The notes under the pieces are model-generated. The model did no database searches and had not been told where the DNA came from. It was given only the letters and a program-made list of their open reading frames with translations. This document shows positions 16,334-25,183 of a DNA stretch of 64,000 bases, in pieces. The position numbers and the translations under genes were made by a program. Position 1 is the stretch's first letter; every line of letters starts with the position of its first letter. The stretch comes from DATBSL01 sp963729875 (lineage in GTDB: Bacteria > Acidobacteriota > Vicinamibacteria > Fen-336): positions 372,001 through 436,000 of the forward strand of contig CAVSPR010000007.1 in the NCBI GenBank assembly GCA_963729875.1, in the 5' to 3' direction.

Positions 16334-17056
16334 TTGCCCGCCGAGCGCGAGGACGCCGACGTCGAGACCTCGTCCGAGGGCTACGCACGTCGCTTCGCCG
16401 GTCCCGTCGGTCGCTTCTTTCTCGAGCGCCAGGCGGAGACTACCCTCGAGCTGCTGCGGCGGTTCCCGGGCGCCAGCGTCCTCGACCTGGGGGGCGGGCA
16501 CGGGCAGGTGACGGGCCCGCTCGTCGCGGCCGGGCACGACGTGACGGTCCTGGGCAGCGACCCCGTCTGCGAGGCCCGGGTAAGGGAGTGGACGGCGGCC
16601 GGGCGTGCCCGCTTCGTCTCCGGCGACCTCCTCGCCCCCCCGCTCGCCGAGCGCGCGTTCGACGTCGTCCTCTCGTACCGCCTGCTTCCCCACGTGCGGC
16701 GCTGGCCCGAGCTGGTGGCGACGCTCGCGCGCCTCGCCCGCCGGGCGGTCGTCGTGGACTACCCGACCCGCCGCAGCGTCAACGCCGCGGCCGATCTCCT
16801 CTTCGGCCTCAAGAAGGGCGTCGAGGGGAACACTCGGCCGTTCACCGTCTTCTCCGACGCCGAGATCGAGAGCGCCTTCGCCGGGCACGGCTTCGCACCG
16901 ACCGGCCGCCGGCCCCAGTTCTTCTTCCCGATGGCGCTGCACCGCGCCCTCGGTGCGGCCGGCGTCGCGCGCGGCCTCGAGGGCGGGGTGCGGGCCCTCG
17001 GCCTGACGCGCGCCCTCGGCTCCCCCGTCATCCTCCGCCTGGAGCGGCGTGGCTGA
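16334..17056 (+). CDS. Class I SAM-dependent methyltransferase
   Basis: 240 residues from a TTG at 16334, 7 bp after the CBS stop. Motif I is VLDLGGGHGQVT, followed by an acidic loop around LGSDPVCEAR, FVSGDLL and FDVVLSYRLLPHV. The substrate is not readable. It overlaps the following methyltransferase by 8 bp, and the pair may modify the same lipid or quinone-type product (inference). A better start than TTG is not evident. Confidence 0.82.
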   Translation: MPAEREDADVETSSEGYARRFAGPVGRFFLERQAETTLELLRRFPGASVLDLGGGHGQVTGPLVAAGHDVTVLGSDPVCEARVREWTAAGRARFVSGDLLAPPLAERAFDVVLSYRLLPHVRRWPELVATLARLARRAVVVDYPTRRSVNAAADLLFGLKKGVEGNTRPFTVFSDAEIESAFAGHGFAPTGRRPQFFFPMALHRALGAAGVARGLEGGVRALGLTRALGSPVILRLERRG

Positions 17057-17834
17057 GCCTCTGTCCCCGCGCGAGTGGGCGGTGGCCCTGTTCCGCCGCT
17101 CGGTCCTGAAGCAGCGAAAGCTCGCCGAGGTGACGGCGATGCTCGGTCCCACGGCGGGCCTGCGCTGCCTCGACCTCGGCTCCGACAACGGCGTCGTGAG
17201 CTTGCTCCTGCGCGAGCGGGGCGGCTCATGGGCCTCGGGCGACCTCACGGACGAGGCGGTGAGCTCGATCCGGTCGCTCGTGGGCGACGAGGTCCACCTC
17301 GTCCGGGGCGATCGCCTGCCCTTCCCCGACGCGAGCTTCGACCGGGTGGCGGTCGTGGACATGCTCGAGCACGTGCCCGACGAGGCGGCGTTCGCGGCGG
17401 AGCTCGCCCGGGTGACGCGGCCGGGCGGCCGCCTGGTCGTCAACACGCCCCACCGGAAACGGACGCTGCTGCGGCACCTGCGCCACGCCCTCGGCCAGAC
17501 CGACGAGAAGCACGGCCACCTGCGCCCCGGCTATGCGCCGGAGCGCCTGGGGGATCTGCTCTCACCCGCCTTCGAGATGGAGAGCTGTGGCACGTACTCG
17601 CGCTTCTTCTCGGAGGCGGTGGACACGGCCCTCAACTGGGGCATGGAGCGCCTCGGCAAGAAGTCCTCGGCCAAGGGCATGGTGGTGACAGCGGACGACC
17701 TCGCGCGGAACCGGAAGACTTTCCGCGCCTACTCGGCGGTGTACCCGATCGTGTGGGCGGTGACGCGCCTCGACGCCCTCGTCCCCGCCTCCGGCTACAT
17801 GCTGATCGCCTCGCTGCGCCGGCGCGCCGCCTGA
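17049..17834 (+). CDS. Class I SAM-dependent methyltransferase
   Basis: 261 residues from GTG. Motif I is CLDLGSDNGVVS; DRLPFPDASFDRVAVVDMLEHV is the Methyltransf_11 core, followed by RVTRPGGRLVVNTPH. The C-terminal half has hydrophobic stretches (SAVYPIVWAVTRL and SGYMLIASL) that suggest membrane contact and hence a lipid substrate. Fourth gene of the mtgA-CBS-methyltransferase run. Substrate unknown. Confidence 0.85.
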   Translation: MAEPLSPREWAVALFRRSVLKQRKLAEVTAMLGPTAGLRCLDLGSDNGVVSLLLRERGGSWASGDLTDEAVSSIRSLVGDEVHLVRGDRLPFPDASFDRVAVVDMLEHVPDEAAFAAELARVTRPGGRLVVNTPHRKRTLLRHLRHALGQTDEKHGHLRPGYAPERLGDLLSPAFEMESCGTYSRFFSEAVDTALNWGMERLGKKSSAKGMVVTADDLARNRKTFRAYSAVYPIVWAVTRLDALVPASGYMLIASLRRRAA

Positions 17835-17858
17835 TCTCCGGTCGGCAGTAGAATCGGG

Positions 17859-17875
17859 GCTCCTCTTTCAGGAGC
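17859..17875 (+). promoter_or_regulatory. Hairpin enclosing the sulfatase ribosome-binding site
   Basis: GCTCCT (17859-17864), a CTTTC loop and AGGAGC (17870-17875) form a 6-bp stem that includes the AGGAG just before the GTG at 17881. A TAGAAT (17849-17854) directly upstream could be the -10. The structure would lower translation unless opened. Confidence 0.35.
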
Positions 17876-17880
17876 GTCCT

Positions 17881-19908
17881 GTGCGGCGTCACCTCGTCGG
17901 CCGGGCCCGATCGATCGGGGCGGGCGTGTTGTCGGTGGTCGCGTCGGCGGGCACGGCGTGGTCCCAGGCGGCGCCCGACCGGTCGGTGCTGCCGATCCCG
18001 CCCCCCGCGTTCGCGGGGAAGATCACGCGCGACTTCGCGACCTCCGACCAGCAGCCGCGGCCGGGGTTGACCGCGCCCGCCGGGGCGCCCAACGTGCTGG
18101 TCATCCTGCTCGACGACGCCGGCTACGGGCAGACCGCGACGTTCGGGGGGCTCGTGCCCACGCCGACGCTCGACACGCTGGCCGCGAACGGGCTGCGATT
18201 CACCCGCTTCCACGTGGCCGCCCTGTGCTCCCCGACCCGCGCCGCGCTGGTCACGGGCCGCAACACCCACGCCGTCGGCATGGGCACGATCACGAACTGG
18301 TCGAACGGGTTCCCCGGGTACACCGGGTCGATCCCGAAGTCGGCCGCCTTCGTGTCCGAGGTCCTGCGCGGGAACGGCTACGCGACGGCCGCCATCGGCA
18401 AGTGGCACCTCGTCCCCGACCCCGAGACGACGCTCGCGGGGCCGTTCGACCACTGGCCCACTCACCAGGGCTTCGACTTCTTCTACGGCTTCGTCGGGGC
18501 CGAGGTCGACCAGTGGAGCCCCGAGCTGACCGAGGGCACCGCCCCCGTCCGAATGGCGCCGCCGCCCGGTCGCGAGGGCGACTACACCCTCAACGAGGAC
18601 CTCGCCAGCCGCGCGCACGCGTGGATCCTCCAGCAGAAGGCGCTGGCGCCGGACCGCCCGGTGTTCGTGTACTTCGCGCCGGGGGCGACGCACGCGCCCC
18701 TGCAGGCGCCGCGGGCGTGGATCGAGCGGTTCCGGGGCCGGTTCGACATGGGCTGGGACGAGTACCGTCGGGTCGTGTTCGAGCGGCAGAAGAAGCTGGG
18801 GGTCGTCCCCGCCGACGCGGTGCTCACCCCCCGCCCGCCGGAGCTGCCCGCATGGGACTCGCTCGGCGACGACGAGAAGAGGGTCGCCGCACGGCTCATG
18901 GAGGTGTTCGCCGCCTTCCTGGCCCAGGCCGACCACGAGGTCGGCCGCGTCATCGACGCGTTCCGCGAGACGGGCCAGCTCGACGACACGCTCGTCGTCT
19001 ACATCGCCGGCGACAACGGTGCGAGCCTGGAGGGGAACCTCACCGGCACCGACAACCTCATGGAGCAGGTGAACGGCATCCAGCCGGCGGCGGCCGAGGT
19101 CCTGCGCCATCTCGACGACGTCGGCGGCCCGCAGTCGAACCCGCACTACCCCGCCGGCTGGGCGTGGGCCGGCAACACGCCGTTCCAGTGGGGCAAGCGC
19201 ATCGGCTCCCACCTGGGCGGCACCCGCGCCCCGGCGGTCGTGTCCTGGCCGCGGCGAATCAAGGACCGGGGCGCGACGCGCGCGCACTACCTGCACGTGA
19301 TCGACGTCTTCCCGACCCTCCTCGAGGCGGCGGGCGTGCCGGCGCCGCGGTCGGTGAACGGCGTCGTCCAGCAGCCCGTCGACGGCCGGAGCTTCCTCGA
19401 CGCCCTCCTGGACGCGTCGGCCCCGGAGCACCGCACCCGGCAGTACTACGAGATGCACGGGAACCGCGCCCTCTACGACGGCGGGTGGGTGGCCGCCCAG
19501 CGGACCGGCCTGCTGCCGTGGGCGTACACGTCCGGCGCGAGCCAGGCCCCGCCAGACTGGGAGCTGTACGACCTCGACCACGACTACTCCGAGGCGAACG
19601 ACCTCGCCGCCGCCCGCCCCGGGAAGCTGGAGGAGCTGAAGAAGGCGTTCGACGAGGACGCGGCGCGGAATGGTGTCTACCCGATCGACCCGCGGGTGAG
19701 CGGGCGCGCGCACCCGAATCCGCCGCCCCCGGGGGACGCGCCTTCTACACCTTCTACCCGGGGGCGACGCACCTCTACAGCTCGCTCGCGCCGGCCACGC
19801 GCAATTGCACCCACACGTTCACGGCTCTTGTCGAGGTTCCGGCGGCGGGCGCCGACGGCGTGCTGGTCGCCGAGGGCGGCACGGCCTCCGGGTACGCGCT
19901 CTACGTGA
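17881..19908 (+). CDS. Arylsulfatase (FGly sulfatase), N-terminal part of a frameshifted gene
   Basis: Signal-peptide start (GTG after AGGAG), then an alkaline-phosphatase-fold sulfatase. The formylglycine motif C116-S-P-T-R is in AALCSPTRAALVTGR; metal and substrate residues appear in VILLDDAGYGQ, GKWHL and GDNGAS. It should hydrolyse organic sulfate esters in the periplasm. The genuine protein sequence holds to about 19735; after that this frame turns to Arg/Ser/Pro-rich nonsense and stops at 19908. The true C-terminal domain continues in another frame (next feature). A missing G in a C5G5 run at about 19726-19735 explains it. A sequencing error and a real mutation look the same here. Confidence 0.85.
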   Translation: MRRHLVGRARSIGAGVLSVVASAGTAWSQAAPDRSVLPIPPPAFAGKITRDFATSDQQPRPGLTAPAGAPNVLVILLDDAGYGQTATFGGLVPTPTLDTLAANGLRFTRFHVAALCSPTRAALVTGRNTHAVGMGTITNWSNGFPGYTGSIPKSAAFVSEVLRGNGYATAAIGKWHLVPDPETTLAGPFDHWPTHQGFDFFYGFVGAEVDQWSPELTEGTAPVRMAPPPGREGDYTLNEDLASRAHAWILQQKALAPDRPVFVYFAPGATHAPLQAPRAWIERFRGRFDMGWDEYRRVVFERQKKLGVVPADAVLTPRPPELPAWDSLGDDEKRVAARLMEVFAAFLAQADHEVGRVIDAFRETGQLDDTLVVYIAGDNGASLEGNLTGTDNLMEQVNGIQPAAAEVLRHLDDVGGPQSNPHYPAGWAWAGNTPFQWGKRIGSHLGGTRAPAVVSWPRRIKDRGATRAHYLHVIDVFPTLLEAAGVPAPRSVNGVVQQPVDGRSFLDALLDASAPEHRTRQYYEMHGNRALYDGGWVAAQRTGLLPWAYTSGASQAPPDWELYDLDHDYSEANDLAAARPGKLEELKKAFDEDAARNGVYPIDPRVSGRAHPNPPPPGDAPSTPSTRGRRTSTARSRRPRAIAPTRSRLLSRFRRRAPTACWSPRAARPPGTRST

Positions 19909-20255
19909 AGGACGGCCGACCCGCCTACACGTACAACTACTTCCGCCGGGAGGTCACCACCGTGGCCGCGCCGGACCGCCTCCCGGCGGGCCGGTCGGTC
20001 GTGTCGCTCCACTTCGCGTACGAGGGCCCCGGCGCCGGCGGAAGCGCCACCGTCACGCTGAGCGTGAACGGGGCGAAGGTGGGCGAGGCGCGTCTGTCCC
20101 GCACCGTGCCGCGCGCGTACTCGTTCGAGGAGACCTTCGACGTCGGCGAGGACACCGCCTCTCCGGCCGGGCCCTACGCGGCCCCCTTCCGCTTCGCGGG
20201 AGTCCTGCAGCGCCTGGAGCTGCGCTCAGACCCGCCGCCGGGCGGCGACGACTAG
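19737..20255 (+). pseudogene. Arylsulfatase C-terminal domain, displaced by one-base frameshift
   Basis: From GRAFYTFYPGATHLYSS onward this frame carries the C-terminal beta-domain usual in large arylsulfatases (LVEVPAAGADGVLVAEGG, YALYVKDGRPAYTYNYF, VSLHFAYEG, TVTLSVNGAKVGE) to the stop at 20253-20255. It has no start of its own. Adding one G to the run at 19731-19735 joins it to the upstream sulfatase as a single protein of about 790 residues. Confidence 0.8.
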
Positions 20256-20653
20256 AGGTCGAGGGTCGAGAGGAGCCGGTCCAGGAAGGTGACCTGGGCC
20301 GGGTGGAGCAGGAAGCGGGCACGGTCGATCGGCACGAACTTCGCCTCGTCGACCTCCGTCTGGTCGCAGCGGGGCGCGGCGTCCTCGGGCGCGGGCCCGG
20401 CGAAGCCGTGGATGCGCTTGCGGCTGCGCGCGAGGTCGACGCTCCCGATCGAGTGGAGCGGCCCCGCCTGGACCCCGGTCTCCTCCTCGGTCTCGCGTCG
20501 CGCCGCCGCCTCGAGGTCCTCGCCCGGGTTGATGCGCCCCTTGGGGATGCTCCAGGGCGCGCGGCGGTTGTACGGCCCCCACGGGTGCACGATGAGCACC
20601 TCGAGCTTGCCGTCTCTCCGCCGGTGGAGGAGGGTCCCCGCCGATTCGATCAC
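20252..20653 (-). CDS. Nudix hydrolase
   Basis: 133 residues. The Nudix box (G-x5-E-x7-REUxEExGU) is complete: GRINPGEDLEAAARRETEEE followed by TGV. The surrounding SAGTLLHRR and the PWSIPKGR lead-in resemble the Ap4A/diadenosine-hydrolase-like branch. The GTG at 20653 overlaps the stop of the GGDEF gene by 4 bp (GTGA), so the two proteins are made together. A link between nucleotide clean-up and cyclic-di-GMP signalling is possible but unproven. Its stop overlaps the sulfatase end by 4 bp. Confidence 0.88.
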   Translation of the reverse strand: MIESAGTLLHRRRDGKLEVLIVHPWGPYNRRAPWSIPKGRINPGEDLEAAARRETEEETGVQAGPLHSIGSVDLARSRKRIHGFAGPAPEDAAPRCDQTEVDEAKFVPIDRARFLLHPAQVTFLDRLLSTLDL

Positions 20654-22128
20654 CGCCCGGTCCTCCGCGACGCCTTGTCCTCGTACATCCGCTTGTCGGC
20701 GAGGCGGATGAGGGCCTCCTTCGCCGCGGCCTCGGCGGGGTAGGTGGCGACGCCGAGCGAGACCCCGAGCCGCGCGTTGATGCCCTCCTCCTGGAGGAAG
20801 GTGTGGCCCTCGACGAGGCGCCGCAGCTTCTCCGCGAGCAGGCGGGCGGGGGCGCCGTCGGTCTGGGGCAGGATCACCACGAACTCGTCCCCCCCGTAGC
20901 GGGCCGGGATGTCGGTCTCGCGCACGGCGGCGCGGATGAGGAAGCCGACCTCGCGCAGGGTGCGGCTGCCCCGCAGGTGGCCGTACTGGTCGTTGATCGG
21001 CTTGAAGCGGTCGAGGTCCACGAAGAGCAGCGAGAGCGCCCCGCCGTAACGGTGGACGAGCTTGAGCTCCCGGTCGAGGGCCTGGTGGAAGTGACGGAAG
21101 TTGTAGAGCGGGGTGACCTCGTCGGTGATCGACAGCTCGCGCGTCTTCTGGTAGAGCCGCACGTTCTCGAAGGCGAGCGCCACCGCGTCGGCCAGGGGCT
21201 GGAGCCGCGCGAGGGTGCCCTCGTCGAAAGCCCCGACCCGGGACGCCCCCAGGGCGAGGACGCCGATGGCCCGGGCGCGGGAGCTGAGCGGGAAGAGAGC
21301 GTACGAGCGCAGGCCGTCCTCGAGCAGGTGCATGTCCTCGAGGTAGCGGTGCTCGTGCAGCAGGTCCTTCTGGAGGACGGCCCGGTTGTTGAGGGCCACG
21401 AAGCCGGGTCCGCTGCCCACGACGGGGAGGACGCCCCCCAGCCCCCACGATGTGCCCTCGGGGTGGCTCACCATCTCGATGTAGTCGCCCGTCTCGTTGA
21501 CGAAGCCGCAGGCCAGCCGGTCGAAGGCGTGGAGGGCCTCCAGCTCGGCGGCGAAGGCGGGGACGATCGACTCGAGGTCGCTCCCCGAGCTGGCCGCCGC
21601 GGTGATTCGGCGCAACGCCTCGACGCGGCCCGAGGAGGCCCGCAGCTCGGCGTAGAGACGCACGTTCTCGAGCCCGGTCCCGAGCTGCTTGCCCAGCACC
21701 TCGAGGAGCTCCCGGCCGGGCACGGGCGAGTCGCCCCCGTGGAGCACGATCACGCCGAGCGACTTCTTTCGCGCCCACAGCGGCGTCGCGGCCAGCCAGC
21801 CCTCCCCGGGCCGCTCCTGCACCAGGGGATCGGCCCGGTCGTGCACGGCGAGGGCGAGATCGCGGGCCGCACCGGGCTCGGCCACGAGGCGGTGGCGCGC
21901 GGCCTCCCGAAGCCCGCCGTCCTCGCCCGGCACGAACACCACGCCGCCCGACAGGCCGAGCGACTCCACGATGTGCTCGAGGGTCGATCGGAGCAGTCCC
22001 TCGTTCTCGTGCTCGACGGTGAGGTCGTCCAGCAGCGAGACCAGCACGCGCAGGAGACGCTCGTCCGCCGCGCCGGGCGCGGGGTCCGGGGCGCGGGGAG
22101 CGAGCGGGGTGTCGGGCGGCGAAGCCAT
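20650..22128 (-). CDS. GAF-GAF-GGDEF diguanylate cyclase
   Basis: 492 residues, cytoplasmic, no membrane segment. Two GAF-type domains (about 35-165 and 185-320) are followed by a GGDEF domain (about 335-485). The active-site loop YGGDEF is intact at 412-416, and an inhibitory RxxD site (RETD, about 403-406) is present, so product inhibition is expected. It should make cyclic-di-GMP in response to a ligand or redox state sensed by the GAF domains. Its message carries a strong leader hairpin (22146-22166). Confidence 0.92.
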   Translation of the reverse strand: MASPPDTPLAPRAPDPAPGAADERLLRVLVSLLDDLTVEHENEGLLRSTLEHIVESLGLSGGVVFVPGEDGGLREAARHRLVAEPGAARDLALAVHDRADPLVQERPGEGWLAATPLWARKKSLGVIVLHGGDSPVPGRELLEVLGKQLGTGLENVRLYAELRASSGRVEALRRITAAASSGSDLESIVPAFAAELEALHAFDRLACGFVNETGDYIEMVSHPEGTSWGLGGVLPVVGSGPGFVALNNRAVLQKDLLHEHRYLEDMHLLEDGLRSYALFPLSSRARAIGVLALGASRVGAFDEGTLARLQPLADAVALAFENVRLYQKTRELSITDEVTPLYNFRHFHQALDRELKLVHRYGGALSLLFVDLDRFKPINDQYGHLRGSRTLREVGFLIRAAVRETDIPARYGGDEFVVILPQTDGAPARLLAEKLRRLVEGHTFLQEEGINARLGVSLGVATYPAEAAAKEALIRLADKRMYEDKASRRTGR

Positions 22129-22145
22129 CGCGAGCAGTGGGCGGT

Positions 22146-22166
22146 CCCCCAGGCCGGGCCTGGGGG
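22146..22166 (-). promoter_or_regulatory. Strong hairpin in the GGDEF gene leader
   Basis: CCCCCAGGCC (22146-22155) pairs with GGCCTGGGGG (22157-22166) around a minimal loop. It sits between the candidate -10 at 22185 and the ATG at 22128, filling about half of the predicted 45-base leader. It could instead terminate readthrough from glpD. Confidence 0.5.
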
Positions 22167-22179
22167 CCGAATGCGCGGC

Positions 22180-22188
22180 ATTCTAGCA
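22180..22188 (-). promoter_or_regulatory. Extended -10 element of the GGDEF gene
   Basis: On the minus strand TGC-TAGAAT, identical to the element before the receiver gene at 8581. It is just inside the 73-bp gap after glpD and suggests separate transcription of the GGDEF-Nudix pair. Confidence 0.45.
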
Positions 22189-22201
22189 GGGGCGGAGGGC
22201 T

Positions 22202-23635
22202 TCAGCGGGCGAAGAAGCCGGCGAGCGCACCGCGCTCTCCCTGCTGCCGCGCGGCGTCCCAGCCGAGCTCGGCCCCCATGACGCCCACGACCGCGTCGAG
22301 GTCGCCGGCCGCGGGCGGGCCGGCGGTCCCGAGGTCGAGGCGGCGTAGAACGGAGTCGGCGAGGGTCAGGGCCATTTCCTCCCGCACGGCCACCCGGACC
22401 CTGTCCTCGAGGGGCCCCGCGGGGACCCACGCGCGCTGCAGGGGAGTGGCCGCGGTGCGGCAGGGTGGGGTGTTCCGGCCGAGCCGCCGGGCCACGAGGT
22501 CGATTGCCCGCTCCGCGACCAGCCGCGCCGTCGTGTACTTGACCCCCTGCAGGCTCACGAGGCCCGGCAGGCCGTCCTCGACCTCGTGATCGTGCAGGCG
22601 GGGGCGGGTCGAAAGGCCCGCCGCGCCACCCTGCCCGGGGACGAGCCCTTCGTGGACCAGGGCCACGTCGCGGCGCTCGATCCCGGACCAGGGAAACGCC
22701 CCGGAGGCCTCGTCGAGCAAGTCGAGAGGGTCGCTCGGCGCCTGGTCGGCCGGCTCGTACGACGTCCCCACGATCGTCCGTCCTTCCCAGGGCACGAGGA
22801 ACAGGAAGCGGCCCCGGCTGCGGGCCCCCACCGCGAAGGGGACGACCGGAGGCCGGCGCAGCACGACGTTGCGCGCCCGCAGGAGGGGGGCGGGGGCGCG
22901 GCGCAGGCCGCCACGCGCGAGCAGCTCGTCGACCCAGGGCCCCGCCGCGTTGAGGACCAGCCGAGCCCGGACCTCGAGGGTGCCCTCCCCCAGACCGTCG
23001 CGCAGCGCGATCCCCGTGACCCGTCCCGCGGCCCGGAGGAGTGACACGGCCTCGACGTGGTTCGCGGCCAGCGCCCCCGCGTCGGTGGCGGCGTGGACGA
23101 AGGCGAGGGTCAGCCGCTCCGTGCTCACCGCCTGGGCGTCGTGCCAGAGGGCGGCGCCGCTCAGCCCGCGTCGCTCGAGGCCGGGCACGAGCCGCAGCGC
23201 CTCCGCGGCGGAGACGGTCCGCGCGTCGGGAATGCGGCGGCCGGGGGGCAGGCCCCGGTTGCGGGCGCGGGTGAGCCAGTCGTTGAGGAGGAGGCCGAGG
23301 GCCAGGGCCTCGCGCCCGGTCGGTCCGTGGCCGTACGTCGGCACCACGAACGGGAGGGGCCGGACGAGCTCGGGGGCGATGGACAGCAGCGTGGCCCTCT
23401 CGCGCGCCGACTGGCGCAGGCGGCCGAGGTCGAGCTTCTGCAGGTATCGCATGCCGCCGTGGATCGTCTTGAGGCTGTTCCACGACGCCCCGGCGCCGAA
23501 GTCCTCCCGCTCGACGAGCGCGACCGAGAGACCCCGCTGCGTCGCGTCCCAGGCGGCGGCGGCGCCGTAGATGCCGCCCCCGACCACCGCGAGGTCCCAC
23601 TCGCGGGCGCCGAGCGCGGCGAGGTCGCGCTTCAC
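22202..23635 (-). CDS. glpD: Glycerol-3-phosphate dehydrogenase (FAD, GlpD family)
   Basis: 477 residues. The FAD-binding GGGIYG motif is in LAVVGGGIYGAAAAWDA; SWNSLKTIHGGMRYLQ and VNAAGPWVDELL are typical of GlpD, as is the later LQGVKYTTARLVAERA. It oxidises sn-glycerol-3-phosphate to dihydroxyacetone phosphate at the membrane. The GTG start overlaps the stop of the SpoIIE-type phosphatase gene by 4 bp (GTGA), making an odd but tight gene pair. No glpK or glpF is in the window. Confidence 0.85.
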   Translation of the reverse strand: MKRDLAALGAREWDLAVVGGGIYGAAAAWDATQRGLSVALVEREDFGAGASWNSLKTIHGGMRYLQKLDLGRLRQSARERATLLSIAPELVRPLPFVVPTYGHGPTGREALALGLLLNDWLTRARNRGLPPGRRIPDARTVSAAEALRLVPGLERRGLSGAALWHDAQAVSTERLTLAFVHAATDAGALAANHVEAVSLLRAAGRVTGIALRDGLGEGTLEVRARLVLNAAGPWVDELLARGGLRRAPAPLLRARNVVLRRPPVVPFAVGARSRGRFLFLVPWEGRTIVGTSYEPADQAPSDPLDLLDEASGAFPWSGIERRDVALVHEGLVPGQGGAAGLSTRPRLHDHEVEDGLPGLVSLQGVKYTTARLVAERAIDLVARRLGRNTPPCRTAATPLQRAWVPAGPLEDRVRVAVREEMALTLADSVLRRLDLGTAGPPAAGDLDAVVGVMGAELGWDAARQQGERGALAGFFAR

Positions 23636-25179
23636 CCGCGGGGCCCCGCGATCGCCCGGCTCGAGAAGCGGAGGGCGACCATGGTCGCGTCGTCGGCCGC
23701 CTCGGCCGGCCCCCGGTGGCCGCGCACCGCCGCGTCCACGTGGGCCAGGAGCGCCGGGAGGTCGCTCGCCCGGTGGACCTTCAGCAGCGCCTCGAGCCGG
23801 GACATGCCGAAGGGCTCGCCGGTCTCGTCCTCGGTCTCGACGAGGCCGTCGGTGAACAGGAAGAGCGCGTCCCCGTCCCGCAGATCGATCGTGCGCTCCT
23901 CGTAGCCGCCGCCCGGGTAGAGGCCCGGGGGACGCCCGGTCGAGGAGAGCCGGTCGGCGAGCCCGTCCTGCCGCAGCACGAACTGCGTGTTGTGGCCGGC
24001 GTTGACGTAGCGCAGGCGGCCGGTGCCCCCCTCCAGGAGCGCGAGGAACAGGGTGTAGTAGGGCGCGAGGGGCTCCTCGCTGCTCATCTCGCGGTCGAGT
24101 GCGTCCGCCAGCCGCGCGAGGTCGCGCTCGGCTCCGAGGCGCGCGCGGATCGTCGCCTGGAGGCTGGCCATGAGGAGCGCGGCCCCCACGCCCTTGCCGG
24201 AGACGTCGCCCACGAGGATCGCGACCTCGTCCTCGCGGAGCGGGAAGTAGTTGAAGAAGTCGCCGCCCACCTCGCGAGCCGGGATGGAGATGCCCCCCAC
24301 CTCGGCAAACGGCCCGAGGAGCGGCCCGCGCGGCAGCAGCTCCTCCTGGATGCGCCGGCCGATCTCCAGCTCCTTGCGCAGGCGCTCCTGCTCGAGGAGG
24401 CGCTCCTGGTTCCGGCGCAGGTCCCGGGCCAGGAGGTTGAACGTCTCCGCCAGGTGCCGGAACTCGCGGCCGTGGGGCACCGGGACGCGGACGTCGAGGT
24501 CGCCCGCGCCGAGCCGCCGGGCCCCCTCGGTGAGCGAGGCGATGTGACGGGTCATGCGGTGCGACAGCGGCAGGATGCCGAGGAGCGCGAGGAGGGCGAG
24601 CCCGAGGCCGAGCGCCAGGTTATTCACCGCGTGCCGCCTCATCTCCTGCAGGGCCGGGCCCACCGGCCGGGCCACCGCGATCACGATCCCCGTCTCGGGA
24701 TCGGGCCGCACCGCCACCACCCACTCCCCCGCGTCGCGCCGCGTCACCGGCTTCCCGGGGACCTGCCCCAGCCCCTCGAGCACCACCTCGTCGGCCGGGT
24801 CGGGCGTGTACAGCCGCCCCTCGCGGTCGAGCGCGAAGGGGATCGCCCCCTGGCTGCGCTCCGCCCCCGAGAGGATGGCGCGCAGCAGCAGCCGCAGCTC
24901 CTGGCCCTCGGCGGCCGCGAGGGCCTCGCGCCGGGCCTTCGCGTAGGCGCCTTCCTCGCCGCGCGCCGGGCGGTCCCCCATCCGCTGCAGGCGGGCCTTC
25001 AGTTCGTCCGCCACCACGTCGACGCGGGTCGACATCTCCGCCGCGAGGTCGCCCGCCTCGGCGGCCACCGCCTTGCGGAAGGCCTGCTGGGAGCCGTGCC
25101 AGGCGTACAGGGTGACCCCGAGCAGGGGAAGGACGGCGAGGAAGAAGAAGGCGATGGCGAGCTGCGTCCGGAGCCTCAC
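23632..25179 (-). CDS. Membrane sensor with HAMP and SpoIIE/PP2C serine phosphatase
   Basis: 515 residues from GTG. TM1 (about 7-26), a periplasmic sensor region (27-185), TM2 (about 188-207), HAMP (about 205-260), a short coiled coil, and a PPM phosphatase domain with GGDFFNYFPL, LVGDVSGKGVGAALLMA, NAGHNTQFVL and FLFTDGLVE. All the metal-binding Asp residues expected of SpoIIE/RsbU enzymes are present. Such proteins dephosphorylate STAS anti-sigma antagonists. A STAS protein exists at 51495-51836 and could be a target (inference). It lies between yjbQ and glpD. Confidence 0.9.
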   Translation of the reverse strand: MRLRTQLAIAFFFLAVLPLLGVTLYAWHGSQQAFRKAVAAEAGDLAAEMSTRVDVVADELKARLQRMGDRPARGEEGAYAKARREALAAAEGQELRLLLRAILSGAERSQGAIPFALDREGRLYTPDPADEVVLEGLGQVPGKPVTRRDAGEWVVAVRPDPETGIVIAVARPVGPALQEMRRHAVNNLALGLGLALLALLGILPLSHRMTRHIASLTEGARRLGAGDLDVRVPVPHGREFRHLAETFNLLARDLRRNQERLLEQERLRKELEIGRRIQEELLPRGPLLGPFAEVGGISIPAREVGGDFFNYFPLREDEVAILVGDVSGKGVGAALLMASLQATIRARLGAERDLARLADALDREMSSEEPLAPYYTLFLALLEGGTGRLRYVNAGHNTQFVLRQDGLADRLSSTGRPPGLYPGGGYEERTIDLRDGDALFLFTDGLVETEDETGEPFGMSRLEALLKVHRASDLPALLAHVDAAVRGHRGPAEAADDATMVALRFSSRAIAGPRG

Positions 25180-25183
25180 CGCC

